A stretch of DNA of 64,000 bases from Prosthecobacter sp. Its GTDB lineage: Bacteria > Verrucomicrobiota > Verrucomicrobiia > Verrucomicrobiales > Verrucomicrobiaceae. Within the stretch, counting starts at the first letter, position 1. Each line of letters opens with the position of its first letter. The stretch spans positions 1-64,000 of the forward strand of contig JAIPJY010000010.1 of NCBI GenBank assembly GCA_021733925.1. The letters are read 5' to 3'. The notes beneath the pieces were generated by a model, which saw only the letters and a program-made list of their open reading frames with translations, was not told the origin of the DNA and did not search any database. Of this stretch, positions 55,842 to 64,000 are shown piece by piece. Position numbers and translations under genes: made by a program.

Positions 55842-55980
55842 GCTGGTATGATCATGACTGGCCGGAGATGCGTGAACTGGTGCTCACCAAGGAGGCAATT
55901 CTTTAGTCTTGTGGAGAAGGACTGCTCCTGCTTTGTCACACCTGAGTCCCGAGAGGACTTTGCTAACTGCTCTGCTGAGT
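55842..55980 (+). pseudogene. Relic of an FkbM methyltransferase gene with a large internal deletion
   Basis: Bases from 55842 closely match 54205-54244 of the intact FkbM gene (both read GCTGGTATGA, then CATGACTGGCCGGAGATG and GAACTGGT). From about 55886 the sequence jumps to match ~54706-54805 (CACCAAGGAGGCAATTCTT, then TCCTGCTTTGTCACACCTGA, then GTCCCGAG-GGACTTTG). Roughly 460 bases of the middle, including the SAM-binding domain, are missing, and the frame is broken. It is therefore a deleted second copy. Confidence 0.85.
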
Positions 55981-56073
55981 CGCCCGCCCACCTTAGACAT
56001 GAATATTGAAAGCTGAGCGCGTAGTTGGAAACGTTAATTTTTTTGCCAGACTACTGAGTCTTGAAGCTTAATT

Positions 56074-57207
56074 TTGAATACAAAGCATTCCATTCTTCAA
56101 ATTCTGCCGAAAGTTCCACCGGCCGTTTGTGGAGTCGGCGACCATGCGTGGGGGATTGCTCAACGCCTTGAGACAGAACAAGGCATACAAAGCAGCTTTC
56201 TTTGTGCTGGAACCACTTGCAAAGAGCCTGTAGAAGCGACGGAGTTTTCAGTAAGCCATCTGCCAGATTTGAGCGCAAAGAGGCTGGTCGATTTCGTGGC
56301 CTCGCGACGATATGAATATTCTTCGGTGATCCTGCATCTGTCATGTTACGGCTTTCAAAAACGAGGTGTGCCGCTTTGGCTGGCAGCAGCTTGGCAGCAG
56401 CTTAAACAAATTCAGGACCGTCCGCGTTTGCTGACCATGTTTCATGAGTTGGCAGCCTCGGGCCCGGTGACTACCTCCGCCTTCTGGCTGCGCCCCTTGC
56501 AACAGTGGGTGCTCCGCCGGATCGCCCTGGCTTCAGATGGACTGCGCACCAACCGAGAGGGGTATGCATCTTGGTTGCGCTCCCTTCCCGGAATGAACGG
56601 TCGGGAAGTTCTGGCTATGCCTGTTTTTTCCAATTTTGGCGAACCGAAGACGTTGCCAGCCTGGAACGAGCGCGAGCCCGCCATGTTCATGTTTGGCTGG
56701 GGTATTTACACAGGGGAAAGTCTTGCCGTTACGATTTCTCGAGCAGCGGAACATTGCCGCCGCCTGGGTTTGTCCCGGCTGCATGTGCTGGGAGGGGGGC
56801 GGCTGCCTGATGTCGAAACACCGGGAGTCGAATTGCACGGCCATGGCTTCATGGCGGCGGCGGATATCTCGAGGCTGTTGCTTTCGTGCCGTGTAGGCTA
56901 CTCGGCCTACAATCCGGAATTCTTCGGCAAGTCCTCCTTGCTGGCGGCCTTTGCCTCTCACGGAGTGGGGGTTATCTGCCAAGGTCAGCGTTCCCTGCTT
57001 GAGGATGGTTTGCAGGACGGCATCCACCTGTTGAATGAAACGACGCTTGAAAGCACAACGGACGTTTCGAAACTTTCATGGGAGACTTTGGCCGGCGCTT
57101 TGAAGGGCTGGTATGATAAGCATTCCCTGACTCTTAATGCGGCCAGCTACGCAAAGCAGCTCCGTTTGCTTCACACCACGTCCAACTCCCATGGACGTGA
57201 AGAATAG
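56074..57207 (+). CDS. Putative glycosyltransferase (GT-B type)
   Basis: This 377-residue protein opens LQILPKVPPAVCGVGDHAW, the layout (P-x-x-GGxx-D/E) of GT4-like acceptor domains. Its second half reads FMFGWGIYTGESLAVTISRA, LHVLGGGRLPDVETPGVEL, HGHGFMAAADISRLLLSC and YSAYNPEFFGKSSLLAAFA, where FGKSSLLAA takes the place of the usual E-x7-E. This suggests a diverged glycosyltransferase. The start is TTG at 56074, since no ATG lies nearby and the family N-terminus begins here; no ribosome-binding site is clear. Confidence 0.7.
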   Translation: MNTKHSILQILPKVPPAVCGVGDHAWGIAQRLETEQGIQSSFLCAGTTCKEPVEATEFSVSHLPDLSAKRLVDFVASRRYEYSSVILHLSCYGFQKRGVPLWLAAAWQQLKQIQDRPRLLTMFHELAASGPVTTSAFWLRPLQQWVLRRIALASDGLRTNREGYASWLRSLPGMNGREVLAMPVFSNFGEPKTLPAWNEREPAMFMFGWGIYTGESLAVTISRAAEHCRRLGLSRLHVLGGGRLPDVETPGVELHGHGFMAAADISRLLLSCRVGYSAYNPEFFGKSSLLAAFASHGVGVICQGQRSLLEDGLQDGIHLLNETTLESTTDVSKLSWETLAGALKGWYDKHSLTLNAASYAKQLRLLHTTSNSHGREE

Positions 57208-57217
57208 ACTTGATGAC

Positions 57218-58201
57218 ATGAAACGGGCGCTGATCACCGGCATCACCGGACAGGACGGATTCTACCTCGCGGAGTTCCTGTTGAGTCTTGGCTACGAAGT
57301 ACATGGTTTGGCACGTCAAACCGGGCTAGGGCACATTAAGGGAAATCTGCTGCAAGATGTTCCGCCTGAACTTTATCAACGCTGTCATCTGCATGCCATT
57401 AGCCTGGATAATTTTCCAGGCCTCTATCGACTGATTTCAAAAACCTCGTTTGATGAGTGCTATCATTTGGCGGCATCCAGTTTCGTTGGTGATCGTCTGG
57501 CTGACGGCTACCAAACCATTCAGAACAACATCGCCAGCACGCACTATCTGCTCGCGGCACTTAACGAGTTTCAATCTAGGTGCCGGTTTTACTTTGCCGG
57601 CTCTAGCGAGATGTTTGGGCGTCCAGATGCTGCGCCGCAAAGCGAAACAACCCCTTTGAATCCCCGCAGTGCATATGGAATCAGCAAGTTGGCAGGCTAC
57701 CACTTGACGCGGAATTACCGTGAACAGTACGGCATGTTTTGTGGAGTAGGAATTTTGTATAATCACGAAAGCCCGCGTCGGCGGCCGGAGTTCGTGACTC
57801 GCAAGATTAGCATGGCCGCGGCGCGTATCGCATTGGGTTCCGCCGATAAACTACAGCTGGGAAATGTGGAAGCGCTGCGTGATTGGGGCTATGCACCTGA
57901 TTACGTGCGCGCTATGCACGCAATACTCAATTATGAGAAGCCTGCGGACTTTGTGGTCTCGAGCGGAACCCTTCACAGCGTTGCCGATCTGTGCCAGCTG
58001 GCCTTCTCTCGTGTTGGCCTGGATTGGCGTGAACATGTGGAGCAAAATGCGGCTTTTTTCCGCGCAGAAGAAGCGGTGCCCTTGGTGGGTTGTTCTGACA
58101 AAATCACGCAGGAGACAGGTTGGCTTGCAGAGACATCTTTTGAACAAATGGTCTTTCGGATGGTTGACGCAGATGTGGCGCGGCTCAGAAACAAAAACTG
58201 A
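57218..58201 (+). CDS. gmd: GDP-mannose 4,6-dehydratase-like SDR
   Basis: This 327-residue extended SDR has the Gmd N-terminus KRALITGITGQDGFYLAEFL, HLAASSFVGDRLADGYQT, FAGSSEMFGRPD, and YGISKLAGYHL with the catalytic Tyr-x3-Lys. LYNHESPRRRPEFVTRKIS follows, all diagnostic of GDP-mannose 4,6-dehydratases. Gmd makes GDP-4-keto-6-deoxymannose, precursor of fucose, rhamnose, perosamine or colitose. The loop after GLARQ is shorter than in E. coli Gmd. The ATG at 57218 is chosen; ATG at 57191 would overlap the previous gene. No fcl or rmd partner gene is in the window. Confidence 0.9.
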   Translation: MKRALITGITGQDGFYLAEFLLSLGYEVHGLARQTGLGHIKGNLLQDVPPELYQRCHLHAISLDNFPGLYRLISKTSFDECYHLAASSFVGDRLADGYQTIQNNIASTHYLLAALNEFQSRCRFYFAGSSEMFGRPDAAPQSETTPLNPRSAYGISKLAGYHLTRNYREQYGMFCGVGILYNHESPRRRPEFVTRKISMAAARIALGSADKLQLGNVEALRDWGYAPDYVRAMHAILNYEKPADFVVSSGTLHSVADLCQLAFSRVGLDWREHVEQNAAFFRAEEAVPLVGCSDKITQETGWLAETSFEQMVFRMVDADVARLRNKN

Positions 58202-58224
58202 GTGGAATGGATGAAGATTAACGA

Positions 58225-59439
58225 ATGACGCCAACTTCTTCAACAATCGCTGTCGACGTTGGTTATTGCGGCGTTCACCAAGCCTTCCAGTGCGCTCTTG
58301 CTGCACAGGAGCGCGGTTGGCTGAGGAGCTTTTATTGCTCCTTGTACGATGCTCCCGGAAAATGGGGAGGCTTGGCCAGCCTCTGCCTAGGGAGTGAGGT
58401 TCTCCGTAACCGCAGGGTGGGTGGCCTGGACCCACGGCATGTGAATGAGTATCCATGGCCATGGATTTGTGACGCTCTACATCGCCGATTTGGAGCCCAG
58501 ACCGAGTCCATGGCGATGTTTAAATCATTCGATGAGCATTGCGCCAGAAACTTGGTGAGGCAGCCTCCCGATCTATTTGTGAGCACTGAGCGGTGTGCTC
58601 TCAAGTCCTTGCAGGTTGCTGCGCGTCTGGGGATTCACACCATCCATGATTGCCCACAGTTGCATCCCATGGAGTTGGAGTCACTCATGCGGCACGCATC
58701 CGATGCCTGTGGACTTCCTTGGGGTGGATTTCCGGATGGCAAGGCGATGAAGGAAAGGAAATTGCAGGAATATGAATTGGCTGATCGCCTTATGGTTTAT
58801 TCTGAGTTCCATAGGCAGAGTTTTGTGCGTCAAGGGGTGGCTCCCGAGCGACTGTTCCAGAACCCGCTGTGGGTTGATACCGAATTCTGGCGGCCCGCTG
58901 CGTCTGCCAAGAGGTCTGTAAATTCAACCTGCACACTGAATCTGCTTTTTGCAGGTGAACTGTCTATTCGCAAAGGCCTGCCCTTTCTCTTTCAAGCACT
59001 GGAATTGCTGGATGCCCCCGTGCGACTGACTTTGGTCGGGCGGCCGACCGATGAAGTGCTCGTGCCCTCCCGCATCGGTCGTGCAGAAATCATTTCCCTC
59101 GGTCCGCTTACCAAACGCCGCCTGCGTGAACTCTATACCGAGCAAGACCTGCTGGTGCTGCCTTCGATTGCCGATTCGTTTGGTTTCGTGGCATTGGAAG
59201 CCATGGCTTGTGGTTTGCCTGTGTTGCTTTCGGAGAACTGCGGTGTTCCCGTCCCTGAACCTGGGTGGCGAGTGCCGGCACTCGATAGTCGCGCCATTGC
59301 CACTCGTATTCAGCATTATTTGGATAAGCCGGAACGGATTTTGAATGATGCCTCTTCCTGCTATGCGTTTGCACTGCAGTTTTCTCCGGAACGTTTCAGG
59401 GATAGAATGAAAGCGGAGTATCTCAAGTCACTGGCATGA
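58225..59439 (+). CDS. Glycosyltransferase family 4
   Basis: This 404-residue GT-B enzyme has an N-terminal acceptor domain (VDVGYCGVHQAFQCALAAQ) and a typical GT4 donor domain: NLLFAGELSIRKGLPFLFQAL, LTLVGRPTDEV, DLLVLPSIADSFGFVALEAMA. Its E-x7-E region SFGFVALEAMACGLPVLLS binds the nucleotide-sugar. Its stop overlaps the next ATG (ATGA), which opens a truncated second GT4 gene. Confidence 0.9.
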   Translation: MTPTSSTIAVDVGYCGVHQAFQCALAAQERGWLRSFYCSLYDAPGKWGGLASLCLGSEVLRNRRVGGLDPRHVNEYPWPWICDALHRRFGAQTESMAMFKSFDEHCARNLVRQPPDLFVSTERCALKSLQVAARLGIHTIHDCPQLHPMELESLMRHASDACGLPWGGFPDGKAMKERKLQEYELADRLMVYSEFHRQSFVRQGVAPERLFQNPLWVDTEFWRPAASAKRSVNSTCTLNLLFAGELSIRKGLPFLFQALELLDAPVRLTLVGRPTDEVLVPSRIGRAEIISLGPLTKRRLRELYTEQDLLVLPSIADSFGFVALEAMACGLPVLLSENCGVPVPEPGWRVPALDSRAIATRIQHYLDKPERILNDASSCYAFALQFSPERFRDRMKAEYLKSLA

Positions 59440-59726
59440 CCGCTCCGTCTCGTATTACCTCTGAGAAGACACTTTACCCTGTGAGTCTGGTGGTTTATTT
59501 CTCCAATTTTCACCCGCGATTGGGAGGTCTTGAAACCGACGTGCATGTGTTGGCGATCGATTGGGCGCGCATGGGAGATGACGTCACGTTCATCCTGAAT
59601 GTCTTGAGGAGTGGGCCGCATCGTGCCGGGCTTTTGCCTCCCAGTTCATTCCAGTTCACTCTTGTGAGCGGGTTTGCCAGCAGTTTGAAGGCTGGAATTC
59701 GTTCAAGCTGGGCACGAGGTAAGTGA
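59436..59726 (+). pseudogene. Truncated GT4 glycosyltransferase gene
   Basis: This 96-residue frame begins with a normal GT4 N-terminus (SLVVYFSNFHPRLGGLETDV, then HVLAIDWARMGDDVTFIL) but then loses similarity and stops. The donor domain is absent: the next base region is the start of a different, complete GT4 gene at 59742. The segment HPRLGGLET closely parallels HPAVGGVET of that next gene, so the two may derive from neighbouring duplicates, one of which was cut down. It still overlaps the upstream gene in the ATGA manner and may be translated as a non-functional fragment. Confidence 0.7.
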
Positions 59727-59741
59727 CTGCACCCTTCCTGT

Positions 59742-60920
59742 ATGCGCATTCTTCTCCATTCACACACGTTCCATCCAGCCGTTGGGGGGGTTGAAACCAT
59801 CACAGCGACTTTGGCGGAAAACCTTGTAAAAGGAGGGCATGAACTGGTCGTGGTGACGGAAACTCCTTCTCTGGAGCCGGACCATTTCCCTTACCGGGTG
59901 GTGCGCAACGCCTCATTTCCGACTCTTCTCAGCCTTGCACGCGACGCGGATATCATTCATGCGAATGGTGCCAGTTTAAAATTGGTGCCGCACGCAGTTC
60001 TGACCGGGAAACCGTTCCTGTGGACCCACAATGGTTATCAGGTCACCTGCATTGATGGCCTGGGCTGGGATGAAACCGGCCCCACTCCGATGACGCCCTT
60101 GGCTTCGGCCTTGCATCATGCCAGAATCAGGGGATTTCTGTTTGCCGCCTGCGCCCTGATTACGCTTTGGGTGCGTCGCTGGGTGGCCCGTCATGTGGCT
60201 TTCAACGCGGCGGCGACTCACTGGATCGCCATGCGACAATCATTGCCAAGGCAGGTGGTTTTGTACACCCCTTATCCTCTGGACCGCTTTCTAGGGCGCA
60301 ACCCAGCCATCAAGCAGGAACATGATTTTGTGTTTGTAGGGCGTCTGGTGAACGAGAAGGGAGTGGAAACCCTGCTCAAGGCCCTCGCAGTTCTGCGAAC
60401 GCGCCCGGAGGGAGCCGAGGCTACGCTTCTGATCGTGGGTGATGGCCCGCTGCGCGAGGCGCTACAGACGCTGACGCGGTCGTTGTTGATCGAGAACGCG
60501 GTAAGATTTGTTGGCGCACTGAAAGGAGATGCGCTGCTTCAGGCCATGGCCTCCGCGTCGGTCGGGGTGGTGCCTTCAGCCTATGAAGAGCCCATGGGCG
60601 GGGTTGCGCTCGAACTGATTGCCTCAGGCCGAAGTGTTATTGTCTCTCGCAACGGCGGTATGGCGGAGTGTGTAGGCGCTGCGGGCATCACTTTTGAAAA
60701 TGGTAACGATCAGGACCTAGCTGATAAGATGGGGAAGATGCTTGGTCCTTCGGCAATGCATCAGGCCTGCCTGCGCGCGGCCGGTGGCCGGATTGATGCC
60801 TTTGCCGAAGCGGTGCTCACACAAAAGTATGTGGCACATTATCAGGCCTTGCTGGCTCCCGATAACGCTGCAACCGTCCACCGTACTGCTGCGGGAAACA
60901 TCTCCTCCTCTGTTCCATGA
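59742..60920 (+). CDS. Glycosyltransferase family 4
   Basis: This 392-residue GT-B enzyme has the full GT4 pattern: MRILLHSHTFHPAVGGVETI, IIHANGASLKLVPH, FVFVGRLVNEKGVETLLKAL, LLIVGDGPLREAL and VVPSAYEEPMGGVALELIA, holding the E-x7-E. RNGGMAECVG follows. One hydrophobic segment near residue 130 (GFLFAACALITLWV) may touch the membrane. Its stop overlaps the next methyltransferase gene. Confidence 0.93.
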   Translation: MRILLHSHTFHPAVGGVETITATLAENLVKGGHELVVVTETPSLEPDHFPYRVVRNASFPTLLSLARDADIIHANGASLKLVPHAVLTGKPFLWTHNGYQVTCIDGLGWDETGPTPMTPLASALHHARIRGFLFAACALITLWVRRWVARHVAFNAAATHWIAMRQSLPRQVVLYTPYPLDRFLGRNPAIKQEHDFVFVGRLVNEKGVETLLKALAVLRTRPEGAEATLLIVGDGPLREALQTLTRSLLIENAVRFVGALKGDALLQAMASASVGVVPSAYEEPMGGVALELIASGRSVIVSRNGGMAECVGAAGITFENGNDQDLADKMGKMLGPSAMHQACLRAAGGRIDAFAEAVLTQKYVAHYQALLAPDNAATVHRTAAGNISSSVP

Positions 60921-61636
60921 TGCCAAGACCTCAAGCTTCTCAGGAAAATGAACTGCTCGAACGCCGCATCAAGGCTTCCGAGGATTCAAAAGGAACTAGT
61001 ACCAGTGCTATTATTGATCACGCCCTGAGGGCGGCGCTAAAGATGGGAACCGCCCGAAGCATGCTGGAATTTGGTGCGGGCAAGGGGGATCTGATCCGCC
61101 AGTTGCTTGACGCCGGATGGAGCGGTCCCATCACTGGGGCCGATTTGTTTGCTCGTCCGGAGAGTCTTCAGGACAACATCGCTTGGGTTCAGGCTGATTT
61201 GAATCTGCCTTTGCAGCTGGATGGGGCCAGCTTTGATCTGGTCGTTTCCACGGAGGTGATCGAGCATCTGGAAAACCCAAGGGCAGTGGCGCGAGAATTT
61301 GCCAGGCTGTTACGTCCGGGTGGGCAAGTGTTGCTAACCACACCGAATCAGGAAAGTCTGCGTTCTTTGATAAGCCTGCTAGTTACAGGGCACTTTGCCT
61401 TGTTTCAAGACAGTTGCTATCCTGCGCATATCACCGCTTTGCTGCGGAAGGATCTGATGAGGGTCTTTAAGGAGGCAGGTTTTGAAAATATCCAGTTTAG
61501 CTTTGTGGCGCACGGTGGCATTCCCAAACGACCGCACATCAGTTGGCAAAAGGTCTCAGGGGGGCTGCTCCACGGGCGCTGGTTCAGTGACACGATTGTC
61601 ATGACTGCCGAACTTCCCCAGGCTCCTAGGCAATGA
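60917..61636 (+). CDS. Class I SAM-dependent methyltransferase
   Basis: This 239-residue methyltransferase has ARSMLEFGAGKGDLIRQLL (SAM site), FDLVVSTEVIEHLENPRA, LLRPGGQVLLTTPNQESL and a C-terminal substrate part. It is of the Methyltransf_11/23 type rather than FkbM. The lone location among glycosyltransferases points to a sugar substrate. It overlaps the upstream gene by 4 bases (ATGA). Confidence 0.88.
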   Translation: MMPRPQASQENELLERRIKASEDSKGTSTSAIIDHALRAALKMGTARSMLEFGAGKGDLIRQLLDAGWSGPITGADLFARPESLQDNIAWVQADLNLPLQLDGASFDLVVSTEVIEHLENPRAVAREFARLLRPGGQVLLTTPNQESLRSLISLLVTGHFALFQDSCYPAHITALLRKDLMRVFKEAGFENIQFSFVAHGGIPKRPHISWQKVSGGLLHGRWFSDTIVMTAELPQAPRQ

Positions 61637-61663
61637 AAGCGTGAGAAGCCGAAACCGACGCGC

Positions 61664-62899
61664 ATGGATCCACAGTCCGTACTTTTGGCCCATGTAACTG
61701 GGGCACCTAATAGTCGTCAGGCGGCCAGGGCTTTGCTGGATGCCGGGTGTTTGTCCGCCTGCCATGGATCCCTTGCCTGGAATGCGCCGCCACAATGGTG
61801 GCGACTCCTGCCTGGTTCAGTCCGGACCTTTTTGCAAAAACGCCTTTTTTCTGAGTTGCAGGGGGCAAGGTTAATCAATCATCCGATTCCAGAGTTCTTG
61901 CGACTTTGCCGCCCATGGGCTGGGACGTCCAACGCCGCTGGGTGGTTTTCGATTGAAAGGATTAACCAGATGTTTGATCAGGCGGTGGCCCGTGATCTGG
62001 AGGAATCAGGTGCAACAGCTGTCTATGGCTACTTTGACACTTCTCTCTTTACCTTTAGAGAAGCCAAACGCCTGGGGCTGCGCACGATTTATGAACTGCC
62101 TACCCCTTACTGGCGTGCCACGAAGCGTTTTGTCACCGCCGCTCGGCAGTCCAGACCGGAATGGGCGGACACCCTTCCCAGCCCGGAAGAACTCTCTGAA
62201 TCCGGGCCCCGACGCGATGAGGAACTGCGCCTGGCTGATCTGGTCGTCGTACCGAGTGATTTCGTAAAGGACAGTCTGGACGAGGCACCGCCGTTTTTAG
62301 CGCCAGTGGAAGTTGTCCCCTATGGCTGCCCACATGTAGTCAAACACGATCATCACGTGCCATGTGAAGGAATGCCGCTTCGGTTGTTGTTTGCGGGCAC
62401 GGTTTCACAGTCTAAGGGGTTGGCAGATTTGCTGGAGGCTATTGATCCGCTGGGGGGGCAGATTGAACTGAGCGTGGCGGGAGATTTTGCCGGTGTGGGG
62501 CAAGTCGCTCAGATAATAGGGAAACCGCAGGTGCGGTTTTTGGGTAGGCTGCCTCACGCTAGCTTGCTGGAGGTGATGCGGCGCCAGGATGTCTGCGTGC
62601 TTCCCACTTGGTATGAAGGTCTGTCATTGGTTTTACTGGAGGCCATGAGTCAGGGGTTGCCAGTGTTGACGACGGTTAACTCGGGCTTGGCCGGACTCAT
62701 TGAGGAGGGCCGACAGGGCTGGCTGGTTCCCGTGGGCTCCCCCTTGGCTATTCGCGAGCGTCTGGAAAAAATATTGTTTGAACCTTCCAGTCTGCTTTCG
62801 AATTCCGCTGAGGCTGCTGAATGGGCGCGGCGACATTCATGGGGCATCTATCGTCAGCGCTTGCAGCAGGCGCTGAATGCCCGACTTTCAATGACTTGA
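61664..62899 (+). CDS. Glycosyltransferase family 4
   Basis: This 411-residue GT-B glycosyltransferase has a donor domain that is clear: LRLLFAGTVSQSKGLADLLEA, VRFLGRLPHASLLEVMRRQD, and VLPTWYEGLSLVLLEAMSQG with the E-x7-E, then GLPVLTTVNSGLAGLIEEG. The N-terminal half shows AVYGYFDTSLFTFREAKRL and ADLVVVPSDFVKDSL. It is followed 39 bases on by the polymerase-like membrane protein gene. Confidence 0.92.
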   Translation: MDPQSVLLAHVTGAPNSRQAARALLDAGCLSACHGSLAWNAPPQWWRLLPGSVRTFLQKRLFSELQGARLINHPIPEFLRLCRPWAGTSNAAGWFSIERINQMFDQAVARDLEESGATAVYGYFDTSLFTFREAKRLGLRTIYELPTPYWRATKRFVTAARQSRPEWADTLPSPEELSESGPRRDEELRLADLVVVPSDFVKDSLDEAPPFLAPVEVVPYGCPHVVKHDHHVPCEGMPLRLLFAGTVSQSKGLADLLEAIDPLGGQIELSVAGDFAGVGQVAQIIGKPQVRFLGRLPHASLLEVMRRQDVCVLPTWYEGLSLVLLEAMSQGLPVLTTVNSGLAGLIEEGRQGWLVPVGSPLAIRERLEKILFEPSSLLSNSAEAAEWARRHSWGIYRQRLQQALNARLSMT

Positions 62900-62938
62900 T
62901 CGTTGATCTAAAATTTTTCTCTGACCTTTTCGAACCGC

Positions 62939-64000
62939 ATGAAGCTGACTATTTCTCAAATGATGGCATTAGGTGCTGTTGGCACCACGGTCATTGTTTT
63001 CCTTGCCATGATGAACTGGCGGCGGGCGGTGCATGCGGCGTTGATCGTGGCACTGCTGGAGGGGGCCATCCGCAAATGGGTATTCCCTCAGGGGTCCGAA
63101 CTGGTGTACTTCTTCAAGGACATCATTCTGCTGGGGGCTTACTTGAAGTTTTTCCTCTTCCCAGATCAGGACGTCCGTGCTTGGCGACTGCGTACCCCTG
63201 GAACATTCATCGCCTGTGTCTGCATTGCTCTTACGTTTTTAGGTGCGGTAAATCTGAACATCGGTTCGATAGTTCTCGCGATTTATGGGCTCAAGATTTA
63301 TCTTTGGTACATTCCACTGGCCTTCATGGTGCCGCTCTTGTTCCGAGATCAACGGCATATGACGACCCTGTTATTCCGTTATTCATTGTTCGCCATTCCT
63401 ATTTGTCTTCTCGGTGTAGCGCAGTTTTTTGCGGGGGCGGATTCGCCGATCAATACCTACGCCACCAGCGATCTGGCGGGAGTGCAAAACGTGGCAACTT
63501 TCGGTGCGGGGCAGGCCGTACGAGCACGAATAACCGGCACATTTTCCTACATTGGCGGACACAATGTATTCGTGATCGTTTTCTTCATCATTTCGCTCTG
63601 CCTTTTCCTGGCTATGGAGGGCAAGCGAAGACTGGTGCTTCTGTTTGGCAACCTCCCTTTACTGCTGGCCAACTCCTTCATGACTGGCTCTCGGGGAGCT
63701 GTATTCAGTCTGCTAGGGATTGCCGCTGTAGTCGGGCTGACGTCTAGCATGAGCCGCGTTGGCAAAGCAAGGAACACGTTTATCTACATGTTTTTCGGCA
63801 TCATCGTGGCCGTGGGGGGGGTGACTATATTTGCAGGCAAGGCCATCGATGCCTTCCAAACGCGACGGAAAACTGCAGGTGATACTTTTGAGGGCAGGGC
63901 CTTTTATCATCCCTTGGCTGCAGTAGGGGCGGCGGGGAAAGTAGTGGACATTATGGGCTTCGGCATTGGCACCTCCCATCCGGCAACTTTGGGCATAAGG
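62939..64000 (+). CDS. O-antigen polymerase/ligase-like membrane protein, partial
   Basis: The frame is open from ATG 62939 to the window end (354 codons), and the gene continues beyond. The protein is highly hydrophobic with many membrane segments, for example ALGAVGTTVIVFLAMM, VHAALIVALLEGAIRKWVF, FFKDIILLGAYLKFFLF and YIPLAFMVPLLF. A large extracytoplasmic region follows (QFFAGADSPINTYATSD). The motif SFMTGSRGAVFSLLGI is typical of the Wzy/WaaL superfamily, with its conserved S-x-TGSRGA-type loop. It probably polymerises or ligates the repeat units moved by the flippases. Confidence 0.82.
   Translation, partial: MKLTISQMMALGAVGTTVIVFLAMMNWRRAVHAALIVALLEGAIRKWVFPQGSELVYFFKDIILLGAYLKFFLFPDQDVRAWRLRTPGTFIACVCIALTFLGAVNLNIGSIVLAIYGLKIYLWYIPLAFMVPLLFRDQRHMTTLLFRYSLFAIPICLLGVAQFFAGADSPINTYATSDLAGVQNVATFGAGQAVRARITGTFSYIGGHNVFVIVFFIISLCLFLAMEGKRRLVLLFGNLPLLLANSFMTGSRGAVFSLLGIAAVVGLTSSMSRVGKARNTFIYMFFGIIVAVGGVTIFAGKAIDAFQTRRKTAGDTFEGRAFYHPLAAVGAAGKVVDIMGFGIGTSHPATLGIR

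Noticed and set aside
62821-63747. 308-codon plus-strand open frame
   Set aside because: It overlaps the end of the GT4 gene and the polymerase-like gene in a different frame; the polymerase frame has membrane segments and the TGSRGA motif and runs off the window end.

Overview
The window looks like a chromosomal segment of a moderately GC-rich, Gram-negative-type bacterium, most likely a verrucomicrobium (Verrucomicrobiaceae/Prosthecobacter-like). That placement is an inference. It rests on the style of the secreted 'GQLK'-repeat and calcium-loop protein at the left end, the many signal peptides, a lipoprotein outer-membrane efflux channel, ribosomal proteins with Ala/Pro/Gly-rich tails, and the general protein sequence style. 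No rRNA, tRNA, CRISPR array, intact insertion sequence or prophage was seen.

Layout. (1) 83-4514: two minus-strand genes for large secreted proteins, one with GQLK repeats and Ca-binding-type loops, one 900-residue Ser/Thr/Gly/Tyr-rich repeat protein. (2) 4515-6033: a 1.5-kb stretch with no firm gene, holding a decayed-looking reading frame, hairpins and an 18-bp tandem duplication. (3) 6034-9802: infC (IF-3, apparently started at AUA and carrying unusual tails), rpe, tadA and two hypothetical genes. (4) 10153-25799: a merged str-S10-spc ribosomal superoperon (rpsL, rpsG, fusA, rpsJ, rplC, rplD, rplW, rplB, rpsS, a secreted coiled-coil protein gene, rplV, rpsC, rplP, rpmC, rpsQ, rplN, rplX, rplE, rpsH, rplF, rplR, rpsE, rplO, secY, map). 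The genes tuf, rpsN and rpmD are missing from their usual places. (5) 25996-34919: a four-gene tripartite RND efflux operon with one adaptor, two different RND pumps and one outer-membrane channel, followed by ridA and a convergent gene for a secreted double SUMF1-domain protein. (6) 37531-64000 (continuing past the end): a large surface-polysaccharide locus.

The polysaccharide locus encodes sugar-nucleotide enzymes (RfbA, RfbB, a CDP-paratose-epimerase-like SDR and a Gmd-like dehydratase), two MOP-type flippases, a Wzy/ligase-like membrane protein cut by the window end, and an acetyltransferase. It also encodes about seven intact glycosyltransferases of several folds and an unusually dense set of methyltransferases: seven FkbM-type, one TylF-type and two other class I enzymes. 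Many genes overlap by 1-4 bases, which suggests translational coupling. The inferred product is a heavily methyl-decorated exopolysaccharide or O-antigen made by a Wzx/Wzy route. Two gene relics (a FkbM copy with a large internal deletion at 55842-55980, and a truncated GT4 at 59436-59726) and AT-richer genes suggest that this part has been reshuffled by duplication, deletion and transfer.

The items most worth a second look are the secreted coiled-coil protein gene inside the S10 operon, the IF-3 gene with its AUA start and His/Asp tail, the FkbM methyltransferase array with its deletion relic, and the general lack of Shine-Dalgarno sequences in front of the ribosomal protein genes.
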